Shown here: positions 1 to 7,089 of the stretch, piece after piece
Position numbering within the stretch: the stretch's first letter is position 1
Layout: every line of letters begins with the position of its first letter
Assembly: GCF_900091475.1 (NCBI RefSeq)
Contig: NZ_FMIB01000002.1
Location: 5,332,001-5,396,000 of the forward strand
Length of the DNA: 64,000 nt
DNA from: Micromonospora chersina
GTDB taxonomy: Bacteria > Actinomycetota > Actinomycetes > Mycobacteriales > Micromonosporaceae
Direction: 5' to 3'
Notes under the pieces: model-generated
What the model was told of the DNA's origin: nothing
Seen by the model: only the letters and a program-made list of their open reading frames with translations
The model's database searches: none
Made by a program: the position numbers and the translations under genes

Positions 1-1
1 C

Positions 2-160
2 GCGGTCCGCCCGCAGGACGGCGGCTGGTGGCTGCGCAGCGACAACGACCTGGTCACCGACGACTCCCGGGCGTACGGGGTGGCGGACGTGCGGGGCCGG
101 GTGGTGGCCCGGTACTGGCCGCGTCCCGGCCGGGTCACCGGGACGCCGCGACGGATATGA
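2..160 (+). CDS. S26-family signal-peptidase-like protein, C-terminal fragment
   Basis: Only the last 52 codons are present; the 5' end lies outside the window. The readable end contains GGWWLRSDNDLVTDDSR followed by a conserved RYWP near the terminus. This pattern is seen at the end of S26 peptidases of the nickel-superoxide-dismutase maturation type (SodX-like), in which a Gly-Trp-Trp and Ser-Asp-Asn stretch forms part of the peptidase fold. No catalytic Ser or Lys is in view, so activity cannot be judged. The sodN partner, if any, would lie to the left of the window. Family assignment is moderate; the SodX subtype is a guess. Confidence 0.6.
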   Translation, partial: AVRPQDGGWWLRSDNDLVTDDSRAYGVADVRGRVVARYWPRPGRVTGTPRRI

Positions 161-300
161 CCCCGATCACATCCCGTTACGGCGTGCCTGACTATGCTCG
201 GAAAGTGCCCGGGTGACCCCCCGCACCGCCGCCCCGCTGGCCGCTGACCACGCGCGCCGAGCCGGCCGGTCCGTCTGCTCGACAGATCCTGGAGTCACCG

Positions 301-1476
301 ATGTCTACGTCCACCCCGGACCCCGCTGATCCCGTCTTCCGGTTGCACCTCGGCGGCAAGATGGCCGTCGCCTCGACCGTGCCGCTCACCAGCCGGGAAG
401 ACCTCTCCCTCGCGTACACCCCGGGTGTGGCCCGGGTCTGCGAGGCGATCGCCGCCGATCCCGACCTCGCCGACGACTACACCTGGGTGTCGCACACCGT
501 CGCCGTGGTCACCGACGGTTCCGCCGTACTCGGCCTCGGCAACATCGGCCCGCGCGCGGCGCTGCCGGTGATGGAGGGCAAGGCGGTGCTGTTCAAGCAG
601 TTCGCGGGCGTGGACGCCGTACCGGTGTGCCTGGACACCCAGGACGTGGACGAGATCGTGGCGATCGTGCGGGCGCTCGCCCCCTCGTTCGGCGGGATCA
701 ACCTGGAGGACATCAGCGCCCCGCGCTGCTTCGAGGTGGAGCGCCGGCTGGACGAGGCGCTGTCCATCCCGGTCTTCCACGACGACCAGCACGGCACCGC
801 CATCGTGGTGCTGGCCGCCCTGCGCAACGCCGCCACCCTGCTCAACCGCAAGCTGGGCGACCTGCGCGTGGCGGTCAGCGGGGCCGGCGCGGCCGGCGTG
901 GCCGTGACGAAGATGCTGGTGGCCGGTGGCGTCAACCCGGACCAGGTGGTGGTCTGCGACTCCAAGGGCATCATCGGCCGGCACCGCGAGCTGACCGGGA
1001 CCAAGGCCGAGTTGGCCGAGACCACCAACGCCGACGGCCGGCAGGGCGACGTCACCGAGGCGCTGCGCGGCGCGGACGTCCTGGTCGGCGTCTCCGGCGG
1101 GCAGATCCCCGAGGCGGCGGTGGCCGGCATGGCGCCGGGCGGCATCGTCTTCGCGCTGGCCAACCCCACCCCGGAGGTGCACCCCGAGGTGGCCGCCCGG
1201 CACGTGGCAGTGGTCGCCACCGGGCGCAGCGACTACCCCAACCAGATCAACAACGTGCTCGCGTTCCCCGGGGTGTTCCGTGGCGCCCTGGACGCCCGGG
1301 CCACCCGGATCACCGACGGGATGAAGGTGGCCGCCGCCGACGCCATCGCCAACGTGGTGGCCGAGTCGCTCACCCCGGAGGCGATCGTGCCCTCCCCGCT
1401 GGACCCGCGGGTCGCCCCCGCGGTGGCGGAGGCCGTCGCCGAGGCCGCCCGTCGCGACGGGGTCGCGCGCCGCTGA
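301..1476 (+). CDS. NAD(P)-dependent malic enzyme
   Basis: Oxidative decarboxylation of malate to pyruvate in the cytosol, linking the TCA cycle to pyruvate. The 391-residue length fits the short bacterial malic enzymes without a phosphotransacetylase-like extension. Visible motifs include SLAYTPGVARVC near residue 37, the metal-site region EDISAPRCFEVE (about 138-149), FHDDQHGTA (about 160), the dinucleotide fold VSGAGAAGVA (about 191-200) and FALANPTPEV (about 283). The ATG lies 8 bases after GGAG. It stands alone, with a palindromic repeat immediately downstream. Confidence in the family is high; NAD versus NADP preference is not readable here. Confidence 0.95.
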   Translation: MSTSTPDPADPVFRLHLGGKMAVASTVPLTSREDLSLAYTPGVARVCEAIAADPDLADDYTWVSHTVAVVTDGSAVLGLGNIGPRAALPVMEGKAVLFKQFAGVDAVPVCLDTQDVDEIVAIVRALAPSFGGINLEDISAPRCFEVERRLDEALSIPVFHDDQHGTAIVVLAALRNAATLLNRKLGDLRVAVSGAGAAGVAVTKMLVAGGVNPDQVVVCDSKGIIGRHRELTGTKAELAETTNADGRQGDVTEALRGADVLVGVSGGQIPEAAVAGMAPGGIVFALANPTPEVHPEVAARHVAVVATGRSDYPNQINNVLAFPGVFRGALDARATRITDGMKVAAADAIANVVAESLTPEAIVPSPLDPRVAPAVAEAVAEAARRDGVARR

Positions 1477-1483
1477 CCGTCGA

Positions 1484-1530
1484 GGGGCCCTTCTTATCGC
1501 GTTTTGCACAGGAAGGGCCCCTTCTTAACG
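1484..1530. repeat. REP-like palindrome after the malic enzyme
   Basis: A perfect 10-bp inverted repeat, GGGGCCCTTC (1484-1493) and GAAGGGCCCC (1512-1521), has an 18-base loop. The motif CCCTTCTTA also recurs as a direct repeat (1488-1496 and 1519-1527). It begins 7 bases after the malic enzyme stop and could end that transcript. The unrelated-looking AT-richer core suggests an interspersed repeat rather than a plain terminator. Confidence 0.6.
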
Positions 1531-1557
1531 GGCGCTCAGCTTGTTACGGTGCCGATC

Positions 1558-2511
1558 ATGCGTGCCGCCTATGCCTCGGCCTTCGACGCCGACAACCCGC
1601 TCGCCGCGCTCACCGTCGGCGACCGCCCCGAGCCGACCCACCCGCAGGAGGACTGGGTCACCGTGCAGGTGCGGGCCAGCTCGCTCAACCACCACGACCT
1701 CTGGTCGCTGCGCGGGGTGGGCCTCGGCGCCGACCAGCTCCCGATGATCCTCGGCTGCGACGCGGTCGGCACCGACCCGGACGGCAACGACGTGGTCATC
1801 TACCCCGTGGTGCCCACCCCGGGCGACCCGCGCGGGGTCTCCATCCTCTCCGAGCACTACGCGGGCACCTTCGCCGAGCGGGTGGCCGTACCCCGGATGA
1901 ACCTGCTGCCGCTGCCCGACGGCCTCTCCGTGACCGACGCGGCGTGCCTGCCCACGGCCTGGCTCACCGCGTGGCGGATGCTCACCACCAAGGGCCGGGT
2001 CGGCGACGGCGAGTCGGTGCTGGTCCAGGGGGCCGGCGGGGGCGTGGCCACCGCGGCCGTCGCGCTCGGCGTCGCCCTGGGCAAGCGGGTGTACGCGACC
2101 AGCCGCGACGCCGCCAAGCGGGAGCGGATCACCGCGCTGGGCGCGACCGCGCTGGAGCCCGGCGCCCGGCTGCCCGAGCGGGCCGACGTGGTGATCGAGA
2201 CGGTCGGCGCGGCCACCTTCGACCACTCGCTGAAGTCGGCCGCCCCGATGGCCCGGATCGTGGTCTCCGGCGCCACCGCCGGCCACGAGCCCAAGGTGAA
2301 CCTCCGCCGGGTCTTCGCCATGCAGTTGGAGATCCTCGGCACCTCCATGGGCACCCCGGAGGAGCTGACCGAGCTGCTGGCGTTCTGCGCCGAGCACGAG
2401 GTGCGCCCGGTGGTCGACAGCGTCGTGCCGTTCAGCCGGATCGAGGACGCGTTCGCCCGCCTGAACTCCGGCGACGTCTTCGGCAAGGTGGTCGTCGACC
2501 ACACCGCCTGA
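1558..2511 (+). CDS. zinc-type alcohol dehydrogenase / quinone oxidoreductase family protein
   Basis: Medium-chain dehydrogenase/reductase of 317 residues. It has an N-terminal GroES-like part (SSLNHHDLWSLRG, about 40-52), then a Rossmann domain with VLVQGAGGGVATAAVALG (about 160-177), and ends FGKVVVDHTA as quinone oxidoreductases do. An ATG at 1504 would extend it into the upstream palindromic repeat; the ATG at 1558 gives the typical family N-terminus and is preferred. Substrate is unknown. It is transcribed alone, towards a convergent hydrolase. Confidence 0.85.
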   Translation: MRAAYASAFDADNPLAALTVGDRPEPTHPQEDWVTVQVRASSLNHHDLWSLRGVGLGADQLPMILGCDAVGTDPDGNDVVIYPVVPTPGDPRGVSILSEHYAGTFAERVAVPRMNLLPLPDGLSVTDAACLPTAWLTAWRMLTTKGRVGDGESVLVQGAGGGVATAAVALGVALGKRVYATSRDAAKRERITALGATALEPGARLPERADVVIETVGAATFDHSLKSAAPMARIVVSGATAGHEPKVNLRRVFAMQLEILGTSMGTPEELTELLAFCAEHEVRPVVDSVVPFSRIEDAFARLNSGDVFGKVVVDHTA

Positions 2512-2537
2512 CCTGTGCCGCCGCCCTGGGCGACCGG

Positions 2538-3503
2538 TCAGAGATGGTCGTCCAGGGTGGCCACGCCGCCGCGGGTGGCGTCGGCGGGGAGCCGCTTCTT
2601 CGCCGCCGCGTCGCCGTAGAGCGTCCAGCGGAGGAACTCGACTGTGGTGTCGGCGACCACGCGCAGCGCCTTGCCGTCGCCGAGCAGGGCCCGCCCGTGG
2701 TCGCCCTTCGGCAGGCTGAGCATCGCCTTCGGCCACGGCACCGCGTCGTAGACCGCCTTGCCGGCGGCGTAGCCCACCACCTCGTCGGCCTCGCCGTGCA
2801 CGAATAGCTGCGGCGCGGCGGCCCCGGCGAACGCGGTGCCGACGCCGAGCGCCGTGCCGGCGAACACGATGCCGGCGTCCAGGCGCTCGTCCCGGCCCGC
2901 CGTGAACAGCCCGATCGTGGTCACCCCGCCCGCGCTGTGCCCGGTCGCGGCCACCCGCTCCGGGTCCAGCCGGCCGCGCAGCGGGTCGCCCGCCTTCCCG
3001 TCGAGGGCGAGCACCTGGGTCAGCACGTACGACACGTCGGCCGGCTGGTTGAGCACGTCGAGCGGGTTGCCGTCGCCGCCGGCCCCGGTGTGCGGGAACT
3101 TCGGCGCGGCCACCACGAACCCGGCGGACGCCCAGCGGGTCAGCAGCACCTGGTAGTCCTCCGGCCGGACGCCCAGCCCGTGGCTGAACAGCACCACCGG
3201 GAACCGCCCGTCCGCCGCCGGCGCGGACCGCTCCGCCGCCCCACCGGCCGTGCCCTCCGCCGGGTACCAGAGCGTCACCGGCAGCGGGCGGTCGCCGTCG
3301 CGGTTCAGCTTCAGCTGGCGTACCCCGACGGCGAAGCTCTCCGTCGGGGCGTGCCCGGCGGGCACCCGAGGGCCGGGGGTGGTGGCCTTCGGCGGGGCGT
3401 CGGGCGCGGGTCGCCCGGCCGGGGTGGTGTCGCCCGAGCAGCCGGCCAGGCCCGTGCTGAGCAGGGCGGCGGCGGTGATCAGGGCGGCAGGGCGACGGCG
3501 CAT
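2538..3503 (-). CDS. alpha/beta-hydrolase lipoprotein (dienelactone hydrolase / PAF-acetylhydrolase-like)
   Basis: Predicted secreted lipoprotein of 321 residues. Starting at 3503 gives MRRRPAALITAAALLSTGLAGC, a lipoprotein signal with an LAGC lipobox; a longer start at 3545 would bury it. The hydrolase fold shows LFSHGLG (oxyanion strand), the nucleophile elbow GHSAGG, a likely acid in HGEADEVV and a likely His in KGDHGRALL. It is clearly paralogous to the gene at 4395-5459: both read AVGVR(Q/H)L, LPVTLWYPAE-like and FLRWTLY..RLPADA. The substrate is probably an ester, but that is inference. Confidence 0.85.
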   Translation of the reverse strand: MRRRPAALITAAALLSTGLAGCSGDTTPAGRPAPDAPPKATTPGPRVPAGHAPTESFAVGVRQLKLNRDGDRPLPVTLWYPAEGTAGGAAERSAPAADGRFPVVLFSHGLGVRPEDYQVLLTRWASAGFVVAAPKFPHTGAGGDGNPLDVLNQPADVSYVLTQVLALDGKAGDPLRGRLDPERVAATGHSAGGVTTIGLFTAGRDERLDAGIVFAGTALGVGTAFAGAAAPQLFVHGEADEVVGYAAGKAVYDAVPWPKAMLSLPKGDHGRALLGDGKALRVVADTTVEFLRWTLYGDAAAKKRLPADATRGGVATLDDHL

Positions 3504-3606
3504 GAACTCGATTGTGCCTCGCGTTGCGGGGTGGCCGGCGGGCATCGCACCCAGGGTGACGCGATCGGCTCGGCTGGTCGGGGCTTGATGGTGTGGCGCG
3601 GTCGTC

Positions 3607-4131
3607 TCAGCCGGCGGGCCGGCCCGCGCGCAGCCGGGCCAGGTCGGCGGCGTCCTTGGGGCGGCGCGGCCGCTCGGGCATCCAGACCGGGTACATCTCC
3701 TTGAACTCGATCTGGGCGGCGACGCTGATCACCGGGGCGGTGTGCGGGCCGATCCGGCCCGGCGGGGCGTCCAGCATCCCCTCCGGCAGCGGCGTGCCGG
3801 CCCACGGCCCGGCCCCGACCACCACCCGGCCCGCCGGGTCCCGGTCCAGGTACGCGAAGCTCAGCTCGACGTCGCCCCGCACCAGGTCGAGCTGCAGCTC
3901 GACAGGCATCCGGGGGTCGAAGCGCCAGCCCCGCCCGCCGAGTCGGGCGGCCAGCGGGCCGGCGTCGCGCCGCCAGCAGTACCAGTCGACGTCCACGTGC
4001 GGCCGGCTCACCGCGCCCAGGTGGAAGTCCATCGCCCACCCGCCGCGCAGCCAGACCGCGATCGTGGCCGCTCGGGTGACCTCGACCACCTCGCGGATCG
4101 CGTCGAGTTGCCGCCCCGCCAGCCCGTCCAC
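3607..4131 (-). CDS. nucleotidyltransferase-fold protein (ANT(2'')/lincosamide transferase-like)
   Basis: About 174 residues from a GTG at 4131. RGGWAMDFHLG followed by HVDVDWYC matches the GG(W)..D..G..R.H.D.D core of the aminoglycoside/lincosamide nucleotidyltransferase-like family, with metal-binding acidic residues. Later landmarks are GDVELSFAYLDRD and FKEMYP. GGAGG lies 13 bases upstream of the GTG, a rather long spacing. The frame stays open upstream through three 14-residue repeats, so an ATG at 4245 (212 residues) is an alternative start. Antibiotic modification is not implied; many homologues have unknown substrates. Confidence 0.7.
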   Translation of the reverse strand: MDGLAGRQLDAIREVVEVTRAATIAVWLRGGWAMDFHLGAVSRPHVDVDWYCWRRDAGPLAARLGGRGWRFDPRMPVELQLDLVRGDVELSFAYLDRDPAGRVVVGAGPWAGTPLPEGMLDAPPGRIGPHTAPVISVAAQIEFKEMYPVWMPERPRRPKDAADLARLRAGRPAG

Positions 4132-4234
4132 CCGGGCGACGCTACCTCCCGGCTCGCCACCCCGCCGCCCTGTCGATCGCGGGCGGGCTCGGCCCCTTGA
4201 TCGGCTCCAGCTCGCCGGGTGGAGGGGCCTGGAA

Positions 4235-4360
4235 TCGGCGGACATGGCCGGTTCGCCGGGGTGGTGGGGTGCGGGGTCGGCGGATACGGCCGCTTCGTCG
4301 GAATGGCGGGGACTGCGGCCGGCGGATACGGCCGGTTCCGGGGTGGTGGGTGCGGGCGCG
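4235..4360. repeat. three degenerate 42-bp tandem repeats
   Basis: Units start at 4235, 4277 and 4319, spaced exactly 42 bases; each contains a CGGCGGA(C/T)A(T/C)GGCCG-like block. In the minus-strand frame of the nucleotidyltransferase they read as three 14-residue repeats (EPAVSAGRSPRHSD, EAAVSADPAPHHPG, EPAMSADSRPLHPA). They fill most of the 263-base gap between that gene and the next hydrolase. Confidence 0.7.
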
Positions 4361-4394
4361 ACGGGACACCGCCGGATCGGTGAGGTGGGGTGGA

Positions 4395-5459
4395 TTACGC
4401 GTGGCCGGGCAGGGCGCGGGTGGTGAGGGTGGTGACGCCGGGGAGGACGGCGTCGGCGGGCAGACGGTCCCGGGCGCGGCGGTCGTCGTAGAGGGTCCAC
4501 CGGAGGAAGTCCGTGGTGGCGGCGAGGACCTGCGCGAACCCGGGGCGGCCCGGGGTCAGGTACTCGCCGTGGCCCTGGCCGGGGAGGCCCAGGAAGGCGG
4601 CCGGCCCGAGGCTGCGGGCGTACGCGGCCCGGCCGACCGGCTCCGGCACGATCGGGTCCGCGCCGCCGTGCACGAACAGCATTGGCGCCACCGGACCGGC
4701 GAAGCTGCCGGCCAGCCCGCCGCCGGCGATCACGATGCCGGCACGCAGCCGGCGCGAGTGCCCCGAGGTGAACATGCCGGCAGTGGTGAAGCCACCCGCC
4801 GAGTGGCCGGCCGCGGCGAACCGGTCCACCGCGAGATGCCCGGCGAGCGGGTCCCCGGGCCGGGCGTCGAGGCGGACCAGGTGCCGGATCAGCCGCCAGC
4901 CGTCGGCCGGCTGGTTCCGCACGTCGGCCCGGGTGAAGTCCCGTGCCCGCAGGCTCGTCCGCGGGTAGGTCGGCGCGACCACCACGAACCCGGCCGCCGC
5001 CCACCGGGTGGTCAGCGGGGCGTGCAGGTCGGGGAGGCTGTGCAGCCCGTGGCTGTAGACGACCACCGGGAACCGCCCGGCGGCCACCGGCACGTCGGGC
5101 CACGGGACCGGCCCGGCCGCCGCCCCGCCGTCGGTCGGGCCGGAGGTCGCGCTGCCGCTGGTCAGGCTGGACGTGGCGTCGCTGCTCGGGTCGGATGTCG
5201 CCTCGCTGCCGGCCGGCCCGGCGGCCAGCCGGGTGGTGGCCGGCGCGGTCGCGTGCGCCGGGGCGGTGGGCTCCGCGGGGTACCAGACGGTGACCGGCAG
5301 TGGCCGGGACCCGTCGGGATCGACGACGAGGTGGCGGACGCCCACGGCGTACGGTCGCGGGGGCGCCGGGCGGAAGGCCGGGACCCGGTCGTCCGCGGCG
5401 ACGGCCGGGCCGCAACCGGCCACCAGCGCCACCAGCAGCGCGGCGACCAGCCGCTGCAC
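4395..5459 (-). CDS. alpha/beta-hydrolase lipoprotein, paralogue of 2538-3503
   Basis: Predicted lipoprotein of 354 residues from a GTG at 5459, with GAGGG 7 bases upstream. This start yields MQRLVAALLVALVAGCG, with lipobox VAGC (Cys16). The hydrolase core has VVYSHGL, the nucleophile GHSAGG, HGGADPIV and GQGHGEYL as probable acid/His regions. Compared with its paralogue it has an extra Ser/Thr/Ala-rich segment around residues 70-115. The two genes flank the nucleotidyltransferase on the same strand, suggesting tandem duplication. It probably acts at the outer face of the membrane; the substrate is unknown. Confidence 0.85.
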   Translation of the reverse strand: MQRLVAALLVALVAGCGPAVAADDRVPAFRPAPPRPYAVGVRHLVVDPDGSRPLPVTVWYPAEPTAPAHATAPATTRLAAGPAGSEATSDPSSDATSSLTSGSATSGPTDGGAAAGPVPWPDVPVAAGRFPVVVYSHGLHSLPDLHAPLTTRWAAAGFVVVAPTYPRTSLRARDFTRADVRNQPADGWRLIRHLVRLDARPGDPLAGHLAVDRFAAAGHSAGGFTTAGMFTSGHSRRLRAGIVIAGGGLAGSFAGPVAPMLFVHGGADPIVPEPVGRAAYARSLGPAAFLGLPGQGHGEYLTPGRPGFAQVLAATTDFLRWTLYDDRRARDRLPADAVLPGVTTLTTRALPGHA

Positions 5460-5589
5460 CCTCACGCCCTCACGGTAGGCGGCCGGCCGGCCGGTCCGGC
5501 CCCGCCGACCGGCCCGTCGCGCCTCCACCGGCCGGACCGCGCTGTGCCGCCACCGGCCCGGCGGGATCGTCCGCGTCGGCCGGCTTCGC

Positions 5590-5595
5590 TAGGGT
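5590..5595 (+). promoter_or_regulatory. -10 box of a leaderless promoter
   Basis: TAGGGT lies 7 bases before the ATG at 5603, so transcription should start at or next to the start codon. No Shine-Dalgarno sequence is present, which fits a leaderless message. Confidence 0.55.
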
Positions 5596-5602
5596 CACGC
5601 GC

Positions 5603-5779
5603 ATGGCTGAGAACTACACCGACCCGAGTGGCAACACCGCGCAGTTCCGCGCCTTCGTCGATTCGCCGGACAGCGCGGCGACCGCGGCGGAGGCCCCCTC
5701 CCGCCTGCCCCTGATGGTCGGCATCGGCGTCGCCGCCGTCGTGGTCGTCGCCGTCATCGCCTGGCTCGCCCTGAGCTGA
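5603..5779 (+). CDS. 58-residue single-pass membrane protein
   Basis: A small protein with a hydrophilic N-terminus (MAENYTDPSGNTAQFRAF, ...) and one C-terminal transmembrane helix (LMVGIGVAAVVVVAVIAWLA, residues about 37-56), so it is tail-anchored. I do not recognise a family. Support for its being real: the TAGGGT-N7-ATG leaderless promoter, a clean stop before a strong palindrome, and an amino-acid composition unlike neighbouring shadow frames. Confidence 0.7.
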   Translation: MAENYTDPSGNTAQFRAFVDSPDSAATAAEAPSRLPLMVGIGVAAVVVVAVIAWLALS

Positions 5780-5851
5780 CCCGCCACCCACCCACCCGGC
5801 GCCCCCACCCGTCTGCCCGCCCGGGTCCCACCCGGTCCGGCCCGGGCCGTT

Positions 5852-5907
5852 GATCATGAAGTTGGCGGCGCGATCCATCCCGATTCGCCGCCGCCAACTT
5901 CATGATC
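5852..5907. repeat. perfect 19-bp inverted repeat (interspersed palindrome)
   Basis: GATCATGAAGTTGGCGGCG (5852-5870) is exactly complementary to 5889-5907, with an 18-base loop. It lies between two convergent genes (58-residue protein and ackA), so it may serve as a two-way terminator. The AT-rich outer half is unlike the local composition, as expected of a mobile palindromic repeat family. Confidence 0.75.
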
Positions 5908-5910
5908 GTC

Positions 5911-5975
5911 GCGGGCGGGCGGGCGGGCGGGCGGGCGGACGGACGGGCGGACGGGCGGACGGGCGGACGGGCGGG
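5911..5975. repeat. GGGC / GGACGGGC simple-sequence repeat
   Basis: About 20 bases of (GGGC)n run into several copies of an 8-base GGACGGGC unit and end 2 bases before the ackA stop codon. The tract is strongly G-rich on the plus strand. Confidence 0.85.
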
Positions 5976-5976
5976 G

Positions 5977-7089
5977 TCAGAGGTTCAGGACTTCGCGGGT
6001 CTGGCGGGCGATCTCGCGTTCCTCGTCGGTGCCGATGACGCAGACCGTGACCTCGGCGCCGTCGGGGGAGATGACCCGGTCGCCGCTGCCGGCGTTGCGC
6101 TCGGGGTCCACGGCGATGCCCAGACGTTCCAGGCCGGCCAGTGCCGCCGCGCGGACCGGGGCGGCGTGCTCGCCGACCCCGGCCGTGAAGGTGATCGCGT
6201 CGACCCGGCCGAGCAGGGCGTAGTACGCGCCCACGTACCCGGTGAGCCGGCGGCGGTAGACGTCGAAGGCCAGCGCGGCGGCCGGGTCGCCGGCGTCGCG
6301 GCGGGCCAGCACCTCCCGCATGTCGTTGACCCCGGTCAGCCCGAGCAGGCCACTGCGGTGGTTGAGCAGGTCGTCGATGTCGTCGACGCCCATCCCGGCC
6401 TCGCGGCGCAGGTGGAAGATGATCGTCGGGTCGAGGTCGCCGCTGCGGGTGCCCATGACGAGGCCCTCCAGCGGGGACATGCCCATCGACGTGGCCACGC
6501 TGCGGCCGCCCTGCACCGCGCAGGCGCTCGCCCCGTTGCCCAGGTGCAGGGTGATGGTGTTCAGCTCGTCGTACGGCCGGTCGAGCAGTTCCGCCGTGCG
6601 CCGCGAGACGTACGCGTGCGAGGTGCCGTGGAAGCCGTACCGGCGCACGCCGTACCGCTCGGCGAGGTCGCGGTCGATGGCGTACGTGGCGGCGGCCTCG
6701 GGCAGCGTGTGGTGGAACGCGGTGTCGAAGACGGCGACCTGCGGGGTGTCCGGCAGCGCCTCCCGGGCCACCCGGATGCCGGCCAGGTTGGCCGGGTTGT
6801 GCAGCGGGGCGAGCGGGACGAGGTCCTCGATGGCGGCGAGCACCTGGTCGTCGATACGCACGGGGGCGCTGAACTTCCGCCCGCCGTGGACCACCCGGTG
6901 CCCGACCCCGGCCAGCCCCGTCAGGTCGAGCCCGTCGATGATCTGCCGGACGGCGCTCTCGTGGTCGGCCGGCCCGCCGCCCGGCTCGCCGACCCGCTCG
7001 ACGGTGCCCTTGGCGCGGACCTCGTCGCCGTCGTACAGCCGGTACTTCACGGAGGAGGACCCGCAGTTGAGGACCAGGATGCGGCTCAT
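5977..7089 (-). CDS. ackA: acetate kinase
   Basis: Interconverts acetyl phosphate + ADP and acetate + ATP. The 370-residue protein has the family landmarks in order: LVLNCGSSSVKY at the N-terminus, HRVVHGG (about 63), HNPANL (about 96), VFDTAFH (about 118), YGFHGTSHAYV (about 149), LHLGNGASAC (about 180), RSGDLDPTI and FTAGVGEH (about 300). Its ATG overlaps the pta stop by four bases (ATGA), so the two are translationally coupled in one minus-strand operon. A G-rich repeat and a palindrome lie just after the stop. Confidence 0.98.
   Translation of the reverse strand: MSRILVLNCGSSSVKYRLYDGDEVRAKGTVERVGEPGGGPADHESAVRQIIDGLDLTGLAGVGHRVVHGGRKFSAPVRIDDQVLAAIEDLVPLAPLHNPANLAGIRVAREALPDTPQVAVFDTAFHHTLPEAAATYAIDRDLAERYGVRRYGFHGTSHAYVSRRTAELLDRPYDELNTITLHLGNGASACAVQGGRSVATSMGMSPLEGLVMGTRSGDLDPTIIFHLRREAGMGVDDIDDLLNHRSGLLGLTGVNDMREVLARRDAGDPAAALAFDVYRRRLTGYVGAYYALLGRVDAITFTAGVGEHAAPVRAAALAGLERLGIAVDPERNAGSGDRVISPDGAEVTVCVIGTDEEREIARQTREVLNL

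Noticed and set aside
295..1509. 404-codon frame antisense to malic enzyme.
   Set aside because: Shadow frame; the sense frame carries all malic-enzyme motifs.
5911..5975. Possible CRISPR-like array.
   Set aside because: It is a 4-8-base simple-sequence repeat with no spacers.
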